This document shows, in pieces, positions 27,501-35,975 of a DNA stretch of 64,000 bases. The stretch lies in contig NZ_JACHKT010000023.1 of NCBI RefSeq assembly GCF_014204325.1, positions 29,697 to 93,696 on the forward strand. Reading direction: 5' to 3'. Each line of letters begins with the position of its first letter. The first letter of the stretch is position 1. The translations under genes were made by a program, and so were the position numbers. The notes below the pieces were generated by a model. It was not told where the DNA came from and made no database searches. It saw only the letters and a list, made by a program, of their open reading frames with translations. The DNA comes from Arcicella rosea. GTDB taxonomy: Bacteria > Bacteroidota > Bacteroidia > Cytophagales > Spirosomataceae.

Positions 27501-28420
27501 GGTTTGTAACCCAAAATTTTATACGAAGCTTCACTTACTTGTACGAATCGTCCTTCTATATCAATAGTACAAATCATATCCAAAGACGATTGCATGATTT
27601 TATGAAGCTCTTCTTTGGTTTTTTGTAATGAAATGTGTTGAAGTTTTTCGGCTGTAACGTCTTGAAAAACACCGAATATTTTTATGGGATTTCCCTCATC
27701 ATCATTAATGGTAATTGCCCTAGAAATAATGTGTTTGATATGCTGATCTTTGGTGACAAACCTTTTCTCAATTTTATATTCCTTTCCTGTTTTCAGCGTA
27801 TTTTCTAAGGCTTCAATAGCCATTGCTCTGTCGTCAGGATGAATAACGGAAAGTCCTTTTTCAAAATCTACTTCAAATGCGTTAGGCTCGTATCCACAAA
27901 TTCTATAGACACCATCCGACCATTGAACTCGGTTTGTTTTTAAATCATATTCCCAAGTACCAAACTCAGAAATTATCTCGGCTTGTTTAAGAAGTTCATC
28001 GTTCTTAGCAATGCTATCATTAACTTTTTCTAATTGGTTTTTAAGTAAAACTTGTTCATTAACATTCACTAGCGACTGCATAATAATACTTATCTGCCCA
28101 TCAACTACTATAGGTGTATGTGTTACTTCCCAATATTGTGCCTCATCTGGAAGTATTCCAAAAGCTAAAACAGGAATTACTTGTAGCGTTTTTTCCTGAA
28201 TTACTTTTTCTAATGAAAAACGAAGTGCTGTCTGTGAATCTGGTAATATTGATGCAATTTCAAAAAAACTTTTTCCAATTAAATCAACATTATCTAAAGC
28301 ACAAATTTTTAAATAAGCGTCGTTGATGTCGATGATTTTAAAGTCTTCTTCATCCTGTGATAATAATAAGCAAGGCGAAGGAAGTACTTTAAAAACTTTG
28401 TTTGGAAATGCTGGATTCAT
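24584..28420 (-). CDS. Cytoplasmic sensor histidine kinase with eight PAS domains
   Basis: A 1278-residue orphan kinase without signal peptide or membrane segments. I count eight PAS/PAC units at about 8-125, 145-265, 270-380, 385-500, 510-630, 640-765, 770-890 and 895-1015, most ending in a DVTE(Q/K)K-type PAC terminus. The eighth contains GKTPRILQGPKSD, like LOV domains (NCRFLQ) but without the photoactive Cys, so flavin photochemistry is not expected. HisKA has SHEFRTPIATIVSS and the ATPase domain NNAFKYSPNA and GTGLGLTITKEF. There is no receiver domain and no response regulator next to it. It is divergent from the ECF sigma gene across ~0.7 kb. Signal and target are unknown. Confidence 0.9.
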   Translation of the reverse strand: MNPAFPNKVFKVLPSPCLLLSQDEEDFKIIDINDAYLKICALDNVDLIGKSFFEIASILPDSQTALRFSLEKVIQEKTLQVIPVLAFGILPDEAQYWEVTHTPIVVDGQISIIMQSLVNVNEQVLLKNQLEKVNDSIAKNDELLKQAEIISEFGTWEYDLKTNRVQWSDGVYRICGYEPNAFEVDFEKGLSVIHPDDRAMAIEALENTLKTGKEYKIEKRFVTKDQHIKHIISRAITINDDEGNPIKIFGVFQDVTAEKLQHISLQKTKEELHKIMQSSLDMICTIDIEGRFVQVSEASYKILGYKPEELIGKKFINYVLPDDRRITIARENQIKSGIGTTNFQNRYIHKEGKEVPITWSSTWDEVDERYYCVAKDATEKKNNELALTKSVEQYKYLFENNPAPMFIWDFKTLEIVDCNEVAHNKYGYTREEFLRLSILDLRPKSEIPEVFELAHSEENYEKLHKKLRIHQKKNGEIIKIEGLGHLMDYQGRRVVLVQINDVTEKEKVLQELRDNEIKLRTATNIAKLGYWQVNIQEKNLYWSDEVYVIWGLSKQSFNLDYESFLLTLQEKDRENYIMQHAISFEGGKDIDIEFRIILPDGSFKWIHEIGKLIYDENEQSFFLEGTVQDVTEQKNSQIVLKERNDFIETALENLPIGISVNKINEGTATLMNKKFSEIYGWTNEDILDVTTFFDKIYPDEAYRKEISERIMADILSGDERRMSWEGITITTKTGKKRIVNAKNIPIYEQNLMISTVVDVTDIVEAQKSVVASNERYQFASKATSDAIWDLDLENNTILWGEGYFNMFGHRHEPPTTIFESWACYLHPDDKERVIKSINLSIEGTGNNWYDEYRFQKADGKYAHVIDKGFLIRNEQGKGIRMVGAIQDITLQKERERQLKLLESVVVNTNDAVLITEAEPFDEPGPRILYVNEAFTSMTGYTSEEIIGKTPRILQGPKSDRAELARLGRALRNWEICEITTINYKKNGEEFWINFTVIPVADETGWFTHWISIERDVTEKKLAEEAQRQLKALELSLEKEREMNIIKNRFTALASHEFRTPIATIVSSIDILDIYVKMIENETLKEKATVHLDKIMFQSNRLTEMLRDILLLEKNSVNREEYSIESIDIIQLIHQVNNQYYIDRKDGRSLNLILPEKHRLITSNTSFLNHIISNLVNNAFKYSPNAKNPSLELVFEPDTFKLIITDYGIGIPRADQEHLFELFFRANNVLHIEGTGLGLTITKEFTNILGGHISFESHEGKGTSFTLKFPYEVQPKALA

Positions 28421-29069
28421 GTTGATGAAATGTTAAATAATCTAATAAGCTTCTGGGTTTTTCTTTAGAGAGATACCACCAATTTTAGCCCACTTAATGA
28501 GGATTTCTACTTTAAAGTACTTTACATCCAAATGTACGTGATTGTTTTGTAAAATCTTAATAGAAGAAATGCCTAAGATTGATTTCCCTCAATAAGGTAT
28601 TTCAAGGGAAATTACAGAAACAAATCTTTATTGAATTAAATATATAATTGAAATTATCTATACCAGCTTTGAATTTGGAAAAGAAGAGTACATAGAAGAT
28701 AGAAAAACACTCAGCAACAGCGAATTCCATAGCAGAATTGTCTTTAAAAATATTCTATTCTTTCCCAAAATTCAAAGATGATTTGCAGTATCGACAGTAT
28801 TTTGTAATTTTGTCTATAGTTTTTATAGATTTTATATACTTACAGATGTCATCAAATAAAAACTACAGGTTTAATTTTTAATATTTTTTAGCTATTTTTT
28901 GTCAATCAAAAGCAATGAGCTTGCGAAAAAATTTATAATTTGACTTTTTTTTGTTTTTTTATTAAAAATCAGTTTCAATTATACATTTTCCGAGAAAAAT
29001 ATCAATCCTAAATAAGATGTTTGTAGTTTTATGATTCAGATTGAAAATCCTTATATTTTTTGTAAATTC
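28421..29069. other. Long AT-rich intergenic region without a recognisable gene
   Basis: About 650 bp between the divergent PAS kinase and ECF sigma genes. No ORF with coding character, hairpin terminator or repeat was recognised. It must hold both promoters. It is strongly AT-rich with T runs around 28945-28965. Confidence 0.4.
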
Positions 29070-29148
29070 ATGGAATCAAGCTTGAAAAAACCATAACCCT
29101 AAAGCAATAAATAAAACGATATTACATACTGACCAAGAATTATTTGCT

Positions 29149-29697
29149 TTGATACAGCAAGGTGATACTTTAGCTTTTGATGAAATTTATGAAAAGTATT
29201 GGGCTAAATTATATGCTTTTGCCTACAATCGTTTGCGTGAAAAAGAAGCTTGCGAAGAAATCATCCAAGATATTTTTGTTTCACTTTGGTCGAATCGTGA
29301 AAATCTTCAAATTACCAGTTCCCTTTCTGGCTATCTTTTCCAAGCAGTAAAGTACCAAATGTTGAATTTTATGAAATCAACACAAGTACGAAACAGCTAT
29401 ATTGATAGTTTTAATCATTTCAGAGATGCCCTTTTTGATGATTCTACCAACGAACAAATGGCATTGAATGATTTGAAAATGATGCTAGAAAAAAGCATAG
29501 AAGAGCTTCCAGAAAAATGTCAAGAAGTATTTCGGCTTAGTAGAATTCATCATTTAAGTATCCAAGAAATTGCACTTCAATTAAACATTTCTCATAAAAC
29601 TGTCGAAAATCATCTTACAAAAGCCCTTAAACATCTTCGTAGTTCCTTAGGCGATTTTCTAGTTTTCAGCATCTTTTTTGAATTTTTTATCCACTAA
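29149..29697 (+). CDS. ECF sigma factor (FecI/SusC-associated), start region disrupted
   Basis: A 182-residue sigma-70 family ECF factor: region 2 (AFDEIYEKYWAKLYAFAYNRLREKEACEEIIQDIFVSLW) and region 4 (ELPEKCQEVFRLSRIHHLSIQEIALQLNISHKTVENHLTKALKHLR), with the hydrophobic tail of SusC-linked sigmas. The frame begins with TTG, but the same frame upstream (from 29125) encodes HTDQELFALIQQGD, the conserved N-terminus, without any ATG, GTG or TTG before a stop. An ATG at 29070 would be in frame if the A6 run at 29085-29090 were one base shorter. So the true start is probably 29070, with a slip in the A tract (error, mutation or slippage site). FecR and a SusC with STN domain follow. Confidence 0.85.
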   Translation: MIQQGDTLAFDEIYEKYWAKLYAFAYNRLREKEACEEIIQDIFVSLWSNRENLQITSSLSGYLFQAVKYQMLNFMKSTQVRNSYIDSFNHFRDALFDDSTNEQMALNDLKMMLEKSIEELPEKCQEVFRLSRIHHLSIQEIALQLNISHKTVENHLTKALKHLRSSLGDFLVFSIFFEFFIH

Positions 29698-29875
29698 AAA
29701 ACCTGTTTTTTTAGCTGTATGATGCTTATTAAAAAAAAAGGTTAAATATTTTCATTTTGAAATAGGTGTATTTCTCCTTTGTATTTACTTCACTATAAGA
29801 GGATACATAAAATAATATTTGGGCATTTGTGAATCTTCCAAAATATTATTTTATCTACTCATTTTTAAAACAGCA

Positions 29876-30844
29876 ATGAAAGATTCAAAACTTATAGTAC
29901 TTATTGACAAGTACCAACAAGGCAACTGTACGCCAGCAGAAAAATTAATCGTTGAAGAATGGATGAATTCTTTAGCGGTTGAAAAAAACGCCTTTGAGAA
30001 AATAAATGAAGAAGAAAAATTGGCAATCAAACAAAAAATGTTTGCCAAAATTAAGGAAGAAATTAAGCCCTTACCCAAAGAAACGGTAAAGCTTTTTAAT
30101 TGGGCTGCTTATGTTAAAATAGCAGCCGTTTTAGTTGTTTTTATTGGTTTGGCATTTTCATTGGTGCTTGCTTATGATGTTTTCGATTGGAAAAATGAAA
30201 CATTACAGGCTTCGTCGGAAGGACAAACCAAAAAAGTAATGCTTCCCGACGGCAGTATTATTTGGTTGAAAGGAAAAAGTACGCTGACTTATCCAGAACA
30301 TTTTGACCAAGCTACTCGTGAAGTAAGTTTAAGCGGTGAAGCACTGTTTGAAGTAGCTAAAGATGCACAGCATCCTTTCATCGTTCATTCAGGGAATATG
30401 GATACCCGTGTATTGGGAACAAGTTTTAACATCAGACCCATCGGTAAGCATATCGAAGTCGTAGTTTTTACAGGGAAAGTAACGGTTTCATTACCTAACA
30501 CGAACAAGCAACTGTTGATACTGCCCTCAGAAAAAGCCATTTGTATGCCTGCTGAAAAAGAAATTAAAGCACAAACAAATGTTCAAAAAGAAGAATATTT
30601 GGCAAATACGGAATACAACATGAATTTTGAAGATGCCCAAATGAGTGAAATCATCAAGAAAATTGAGGCAAAATTTGATGTGAAAGTAAAACTGACAGAT
30701 AATACTGTAGCCAATTGTTTGATTACTGCAGATTTTACAGATCAGTCTTTAATAAAAACCTTTGAAGTACTTTGCCAAACGTTGAATGGCACTTTTGAGG
30801 TCGAAAATAACAGCGTGTGGCTGAGAGCAGAAGGATGTAAGTAG
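29876..30844 (+). CDS. FecR-family anti-sigma factor
   Basis: A 322-residue inner-membrane anti-sigma protein. The cytoplasmic N-terminus (MKDSKLIVLIDKYQQGNCTPAEKLIVEEWM) precedes one membrane helix (about 75-97, AAYVKIAAVLVVFIGLAF), then the periplasmic FecR domain (KKVMLPDGSIIWLKGKST.., SLSGEALFEV, DTRVLGTSFNI) and a C-terminal STN-like domain (about 240-322). It should hold the ECF sigma factor inactive until the SusC STN domain signals substrate uptake. The ATG at 29876 is used; the longer frame from 29819 adds an unlikely N-terminus. The gene lies 178 bp after the sigma gene. Confidence 0.92.
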   Translation: MKDSKLIVLIDKYQQGNCTPAEKLIVEEWMNSLAVEKNAFEKINEEEKLAIKQKMFAKIKEEIKPLPKETVKLFNWAAYVKIAAVLVVFIGLAFSLVLAYDVFDWKNETLQASSEGQTKKVMLPDGSIIWLKGKSTLTYPEHFDQATREVSLSGEALFEVAKDAQHPFIVHSGNMDTRVLGTSFNIRPIGKHIEVVVFTGKVTVSLPNTNKQLLILPSEKAICMPAEKEIKAQTNVQKEEYLANTEYNMNFEDAQMSEIIKKIEAKFDVKVKLTDNTVANCLITADFTDQSLIKTFEVLCQTLNGTFEVENNSVWLRAEGCK

Positions 30845-30845
30845 A

Positions 30846-30942
30846 GAGATGAGTTTTGAATTATGAGTTATGAATGAATAGATTTTATCACTTGAATAAA
30901 TTATTCAATGCCTAAAGCTTACCGCCCAAAGCCTAAAGCAAT
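30846..30942. repeat. Heptameric intergenic repeats upstream of susC
   Basis: Runs such as TTATGAGTTATGAATGAATA (30861-30880) and, at 30910-30942, heptads CCTAAAG, CTTACCG, CCCAAAG, CCTAAAG. Same class as in the kdp spacers. Confidence 0.5.
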
Positions 30943-31003
30943 AAAACCAAACTAAATTATCAACAAACCCCAATATAATCCTTAATGACCGAAAAAAAAT
31001 CGT

Positions 31004-31123
31004 AAAAAAAGGCAAGAGTGTTCCCAGCACTCCTGCCTTGGCTAACTCCATTTCATAACACCGTTTGGAGAACGGTGATGAGAAACTATTGTCTTATTCC
31101 TCCATTTCAACAAAGAATAAAAA
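31004..31123 (-). ncRNA. Predicted cis-antisense small RNA in the susC leader
   Basis: On the minus strand a promoter TTTG (31159-31156), N19, TACCTTTG (31136-31129) matches the Bacteroidota TTTG-N19-TAnnTTTG consensus exactly. About 120 nt downstream is an intrinsic terminator: stem AAGGCAGGAGTG / CACTCTTGCCTT, loop CTGGGAA, then T7 (31004-31039). The stem pairs fully only on the minus-strand RNA (G-U) and has an A-C mismatch on the plus strand, so it is built for the minus strand. A second hairpin, CACCGTT / AACGGTG (31059-31077), lies inside. The motif GAAATGGAG occurs twice, on either side of that hairpin. The RNA would cover the susC 5' leader to just before the start codon. Cis-antisense sRNAs in susC leaders (DonS type) are known in Bacteroides. 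Expression is not proven. Confidence 0.6.
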
Positions 31124-31135
31124 CCAACCAAAGGT

Positions 31136-34100
31136 ATGATAGAAAATTATCGAATCAAAGACTTAACCCTAAGAATTATGCGGTTTACCATGTATCAAGC
31201 CATCATAATTATGGTTTTTACTGGAATCATCAACGCTCATGTAAATTTTGCACAAGGAGTTCTTAATCAAGGTGTTTCCATCAAAATAGAAAACGTTTCA
31301 CTCAAAAGTGCTTTGTCACGTTTGGAAAAAGAAGCGAAAATAAAGTTTGTTTACAGTAGCAGTCAAATCAATTTGAAACAAACGGTAAGTGTTACTTCTT
31401 CTAAAGAATCATTAGGGATTTTTTTGGATGGATTACTGAAACCGATGGGTATAAAATATGCCGTGAAAGATGAACGTTTGATCATTCTTTCTCGCATTGG
31501 CAACAATACTCCTTTGAATTTTTTGAAAGGAAGCACTGTAACAAGTACTCCTAGCGAAGCAGAAAAGGAAGACGTTACAGGTATTGTTACCTCTGCCGAA
31601 ACGGGCGAACCTTTAATAGGGGTATCTGTAACTGCCAAAGGTACTCCATTTGGAACAATCACCGATGAGAACGGTAAATTCCGCATTTTGGCAAAGAAAG
31701 GATATATTCTTTTGTTTACTTATGTTGGTTTTGAATCATATACAATCACCGTTGGGAATGCTACGGATTTAAAAATATCGCTAAAGCCTTCTCAAAAAGC
31801 CTTGGATGAAGTAGTGGTAATTGGTTATGGGACATCTTCTAAAAGAATTAATACTGGTTCTGTAAGTTCAATTACATCGGCTGAAATTTCAAAACAACCA
31901 GTTGCCAATGTATTGGCTGCTTTGCCGGGTCGTATTCCTGGAGCACAGATTGCACAAAATAACGGACTTCCTGGAAGTGCCGTACAAATCCAAATTCGTG
32001 GTCAGGGTTCACTTTCTTCGGGCACAATTCCTTTGTATGTAATTGATGGAGTGCCATTTACAAATTTCAACGGAGGTTCGCCAGCGACAGACAATTTGAA
32101 TGCTTTTGGTACTTCTGGTGCAAATGGTGGCGTGAGTCCATTTAGTATGATTAACCCAGCCGACATCGAGCGTATTGATATTTTGAAAGATGCTGATGCT
32201 ACTTCAATTTATGGTTCTCGTGGTGCGAATGGCGTAGTATTGATTACGACCAAAAGAGGAAAATCTGGCAAAACAAAATTTGATGTCAATGCTTCAACGG
32301 GTTTTAGTGAATTGAATCGTTTTATCCCGATGTTGAATCCTGAACAATATTATGATTTAAGAACACAGGCATTCAAAAACGATGGAGTTACACCAACAGT
32401 GAATAATGCCCCAGATTTATTGGTTTGGGATAAAACCAAAACAACCGACTGGCAAAAATATTTTTTGGGCGGAACTGGCAAAATCAATGATATTCAAACA
32501 ACGCTTTCGGGTGGTGATGCCAATACTCGTTTCTTGTTTAATGCAGGTTATAGAACTGAAACAACGGTTTTCCCGGGCGATTTTTCAAACAAAAGATTTA
32601 CGAGTCGTTTGAATTTAGACCATAATTCAAAAAACAGAAAACTAAACGTTGCTTTTGCCGTAAGTTATTCAAAAGACAATACCAATCTACCACAAAGTGA
32701 CGTGAGTATGGTGTATAACTTACCGCCAAACCTGCCTTTGTATGATGCAAACGGAAAATGGTTTTGGTCATCAAATTTCACGAATCCATTGTCAACTTTG
32801 GGAAGGACGTATTTATCAAGTAGTTCTAACTTAATTGCCAATGCAAGTGTGAAATACAATGTGTTTTCTGGCTTCAATATCAAGTCAAATTTTGGTTATA
32901 CCATTACTGATTTAGACCAGAAAAACCTAACGCCTGCTTCGGTATTGAATCCTGTTTCAAACCCAACAAGTAATTCTGTTTTTGCCAATAATAAGGCACA
33001 AAACTACATTATTGAACCAACAGCAGAATACACAAAAGAAATTGGCGAAGGTAAATTATTGGCTGTAGCGGGTGCAAGCTGGCAACATAATACTTCAAAT
33101 GGTTATTTTATCACAGGAAGTAATTATAGCAGCGAAGCATTGTTGAATACACTTTCTGCGGCTGGTTTAATTACTATCAATTACAACAACATTGTAGAAT
33201 ATAAATACAATGCACTTTTCGGACGTGTAAATTATGACTGGAAAGGAAAATACTTTGCTAATGCTACTTTCCGTAGAGATGGTTCTTCACGTTTTGGACC
33301 AAATAATCGCTTCGGAAACTTTGGTGCAATTGGTGCGGCTTGGGTTTTTAGTGAAGAAGATTTTGCTAAAAAATTACCTGTTTTGAGCTTCGGTAAATTA
33401 AGAGCAAGTTATGGAACTACTGGTAACGACCAAATTTCTAATTACTTATACTTGCCACTTTACAGTACTTCAGGAACGTATTTGAATAATCCAGTAATGA
33501 ACCCAACTACTTTACCAAATGCTGATATTCAATGGGAAACGACTAAGAAATTTGAAGTAGCCTTAGAATTAGGTTTCTTGAAAGATAAAGTATTGTTAAC
33601 GGCAGAATATTATAATAATCGTTCAAGTAATCAGATTGCTTACCTACGTTTACCAACCCAAACTGGCTATAATGCCATTCTATCAAACTTACCTGCTTTG
33701 ATTGAAAACAGCGGTTTAGAATTTGATTTGAATACAACAAATATTTCTGCTGGCGATTGGAAGTGGACTTCTACCTTCAACATTACTTTACCAAAAAACA
33801 ATTTAGTTGAATTTCCGGGTTTAGAAAATACTTTCTCTAGTTCATCTTATGTCGTTGGTCAGCCGATAAACTTTTCAAGATTACTTCACTATTTAGGTGT
33901 TGACCCAAAAACTGGTGCGGCTCAATATGAAGACATCAACAAAGATGGCGTGGTTACTTTTGATGACCGTTATGTAGCAAAAATCGGAACGCCTTATTAC
34001 GGTGGCTTAGGAAATAGTGTTTCTTATAAAAACTTCCAATTAGATTTCTTTTTCCAATATAATCATCGTTTCGGACAAACCAATATTTTGAACAACAGAC

Positions 34101-34504
34101 CCGGAACGTTGAATAACCAAAATACTTCGTATTTGAATGTTTGGAAACAAGAAGGTGACGTTACGAATATTCCAGCAGCAACAACTATAGCGGGTACAGC
34201 TTTGTATAATTCATACAATTTCTTCGGTTCGTCGGATGCTTTCTGGGGAGATGCTTCATACTTGAAATTGAGGTCAGCAAGTATTGCTTACAATGTTCCT
34301 AAAAACCTTTCAAAAGTTTTGGGAATGACCAATTGTAGAATTTATGTGCAAGGACAAAACTTGTTTACGTGGTCTAAAAACAAATACATTTTAGATACAG
34401 AAACTACTGTTGGAGGTGGCCCTTCAGGTTTAGGAACAGGTACAATTGCACAGGTTTTACCGCCCCTTAGAACGATTTTGTTTGGTATCAATTGCTCATT
34501 TTAA
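31136..34504 (+). CDS. SusC-family TonB-dependent transporter with STN signalling domain
   Basis: A 1122-residue outer-membrane transporter with extra N-terminal signalling domain. After the signal peptide region (to about residue 38, NFAQ) comes an STN domain (about 48-120, VSIKIENVSLKSALSRLEKEAKIKFVYSSSQI), then the carboxypeptidase-regulatory-like domain (~148-230, DVTGIVTSAETGEPLIGVSV), TonB-box region with ALDEVVVIGYG, plug with PLYVIDGVPF and SIYGSRGANGVVLITTKRG, and the barrel ending RTILFGINCSF. The STN domain and the FecI/FecR-type pair just upstream show transmembrane sigma signalling. Substrate is unknown since no glycosidase is encoded next to it. The leader carries the predicted antisense RNA 31004-31123. 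Confidence 0.93.
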   Translation: MIENYRIKDLTLRIMRFTMYQAIIIMVFTGIINAHVNFAQGVLNQGVSIKIENVSLKSALSRLEKEAKIKFVYSSSQINLKQTVSVTSSKESLGIFLDGLLKPMGIKYAVKDERLIILSRIGNNTPLNFLKGSTVTSTPSEAEKEDVTGIVTSAETGEPLIGVSVTAKGTPFGTITDENGKFRILAKKGYILLFTYVGFESYTITVGNATDLKISLKPSQKALDEVVVIGYGTSSKRINTGSVSSITSAEISKQPVANVLAALPGRIPGAQIAQNNGLPGSAVQIQIRGQGSLSSGTIPLYVIDGVPFTNFNGGSPATDNLNAFGTSGANGGVSPFSMINPADIERIDILKDADATSIYGSRGANGVVLITTKRGKSGKTKFDVNASTGFSELNRFIPMLNPEQYYDLRTQAFKNDGVTPTVNNAPDLLVWDKTKTTDWQKYFLGGTGKINDIQTTLSGGDANTRFLFNAGYRTETTVFPGDFSNKRFTSRLNLDHNSKNRKLNVAFAVSYSKDNTNLPQSDVSMVYNLPPNLPLYDANGKWFWSSNFTNPLSTLGRTYLSSSSNLIANASVKYNVFSGFNIKSNFGYTITDLDQKNLTPASVLNPVSNPTSNSVFANNKAQNYIIEPTAEYTKEIGEGKLLAVAGASWQHNTSNGYFITGSNYSSEALLNTLSAAGLITINYNNIVEYKYNALFGRVNYDWKGKYFANATFRRDGSSRFGPNNRFGNFGAIGAAWVFSEEDFAKKLPVLSFGKLRASYGTTGNDQISNYLYLPLYSTSGTYLNNPVMNPTTLPNADIQWETTKKFEVALELGFLKDKVLLTAEYYNNRSSNQIAYLRLPTQTGYNAILSNLPALIENSGLEFDLNTTNISAGDWKWTSTFNITLPKNNLVEFPGLENTFSSSSYVVGQPINFSRLLHYLGVDPKTGAAQYEDINKDGVVTFDDRYVAKIGTPYYGGLGNSVSYKNFQLDFFFQYNHRFGQTNILNNRPGTLNNQNTSYLNVWKQEGDVTNIPAATTIAGTALYNSYNFFGSSDAFWGDASYLKLRSASIAYNVPKNLSKVLGMTNCRIYVQGQNLFTWSKNKYILDTETTVGGGPSGLGTGTIAQVLPPLRTILFGINCSF

Positions 34505-34517
34505 TTAAGGAAATATC

Positions 34518-35894
34518 ATGATAAATATCCATAAAAAATTCAAAGGAGTATTTTGGGCAACAGCCATCACTTCCTTATCGCTTTTTTCTTCATGCGAATC
34601 GTTTGTAGAATTGGGTGCACCGCCAACGCAGGTTGTTTCTGAAGATGTTTTCAAAGCTGATGCCACGGCTTCAAGTGCAATTTTAGGTTTGTATTCAGGA
34701 ACGAATATGAGTCAATTTGTTCAGGGAAGTACTTTCTTTCCGGGCATGTCTGCAGATGATATTCAGTATAATGCAGCCAATACATCTTATGATGAATTTG
34801 AAAATAATGCTTTGAGTACCAATAATTCTTTGGTAGAAAATACAATTTGGGCTTATTCATATCAGCAAATCAAAAATGCAAATAATGCTATTTCGGGTTT
34901 GAATAAATCACAAACCTTAACGCCAACAGTAAAAGAACAATTATTGGGTGAAGCAAAATTTGTCAGGGCTTTATCGTACTTCTATTTAGTGAATTTATTT
35001 GGTGATGTACCGATGTCGCTAACGCCAGATTCAGATTATGAGGCAAAAGCAAGTTTGCCAAGAACACCCGCTACTGCTATTTGGGCACAAATTATCACTG
35101 ATTTAAAAGAAGCACAAACGCATTTACCTGTTACTTATGTGGGTACTTTCAAAGGCCGTGTCAACAAACATGCCGCTACTACGTTGTTGGCACGTGCCTA
35201 TTTGTACAACAAGGATTGGACAAATGCTGAAAGTCAAGCAAGCCAAGTAATTACGGCACAGGCTTATACTTTACCAGCACCAGCCGATGCTTTTATCAAT
35301 ACAAGTAATGAAATTATTTGGCAAGTAGCCAATACAACTGGCGTCTCTATTTTCGGAGGAAACTACTTGGCAGCAACAGGTGTTATTCCAGCTTTTTCGC
35401 TTTATGATACTTTGTACAAATCGTTTGAAGATGTGGATTTGCGTAAAACCAATTGGACGGGCATAATCAAAATTGGAACAAATAATTATTATTCCATCAA
35501 CAAATATAAAGTAAGAACAGGCACGGGTAATGAATACAGCGTTGCCTTACGTTTTGCTGAATTGTATTTAATTCGTTCAGAAGCAGCAGCACAACAAGGA
35601 AAATTAACTGAGGCGAAAGCAGATGCTGACATCATTCGTAAAAGAGCAGGATTACCAGCTTTATCAAGTTCGTTGACCAAAGAACAACTATTGATAGCAA
35701 TTGAAAAAGAACGAAAAGTAGAATTTTTCGGAGAATGGGGACATCGTTGGTTGGATTTAAAACGTACCAACAGAGCCGACGCAGTTTTAGGAGGACTGAA
35801 ACTAAAAACTTGGAAATCAACCGCAGTTCTTTATCCAATTCCTGAAAATCAACGACTTGCTAACAGAAATTTGACACAAAATTTAGGGTATTAA
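34518..35894 (+). CDS. SusD-family lipoprotein
   Basis: A 458-residue SusD-like protein starting 13 bp after the susC stop codon. The N-terminal signal ends in the lipobox LFSSC, followed by ESFVELGAPPTQVVSEDVF, helical repeats with LLGEAKFVRALSYFYLVNLFGDVPM (about 135-160), and the conserved C-terminal IEKERKVEFFGEWGHRWLDLKRTNRADAVL. It would bind ligand at the surface for the SusC partner. No enzyme in the unit reveals the substrate; the downstream TlpA-like gene is a frequent neighbour of such pairs. Confidence 0.92.
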   Translation: MINIHKKFKGVFWATAITSLSLFSSCESFVELGAPPTQVVSEDVFKADATASSAILGLYSGTNMSQFVQGSTFFPGMSADDIQYNAANTSYDEFENNALSTNNSLVENTIWAYSYQQIKNANNAISGLNKSQTLTPTVKEQLLGEAKFVRALSYFYLVNLFGDVPMSLTPDSDYEAKASLPRTPATAIWAQIITDLKEAQTHLPVTYVGTFKGRVNKHAATTLLARAYLYNKDWTNAESQASQVITAQAYTLPAPADAFINTSNEIIWQVANTTGVSIFGGNYLAATGVIPAFSLYDTLYKSFEDVDLRKTNWTGIIKIGTNNYYSINKYKVRTGTGNEYSVALRFAELYLIRSEAAAQQGKLTEAKADADIIRKRAGLPALSSSLTKEQLLIAIEKERKVEFFGEWGHRWLDLKRTNRADAVLGGLKLKTWKSTAVLYPIPENQRLANRNLTQNLGY

Positions 35895-35975
35895 ATCAAA
35901 TAGGAATGGGATTCATCCATTCCTATTGATAAAAAATTTGAATTCAAAATCATTCACAATAAACAAGTAAAGGTT

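Noticed and set aside
31009..31039. The susC leader hairpin as a plus-strand terminator or riboswitch.
   Set aside because: On the plus strand it has an A-C mismatch and no T run (GGCTAACTCC follows); it fits a minus-strand terminator instead.
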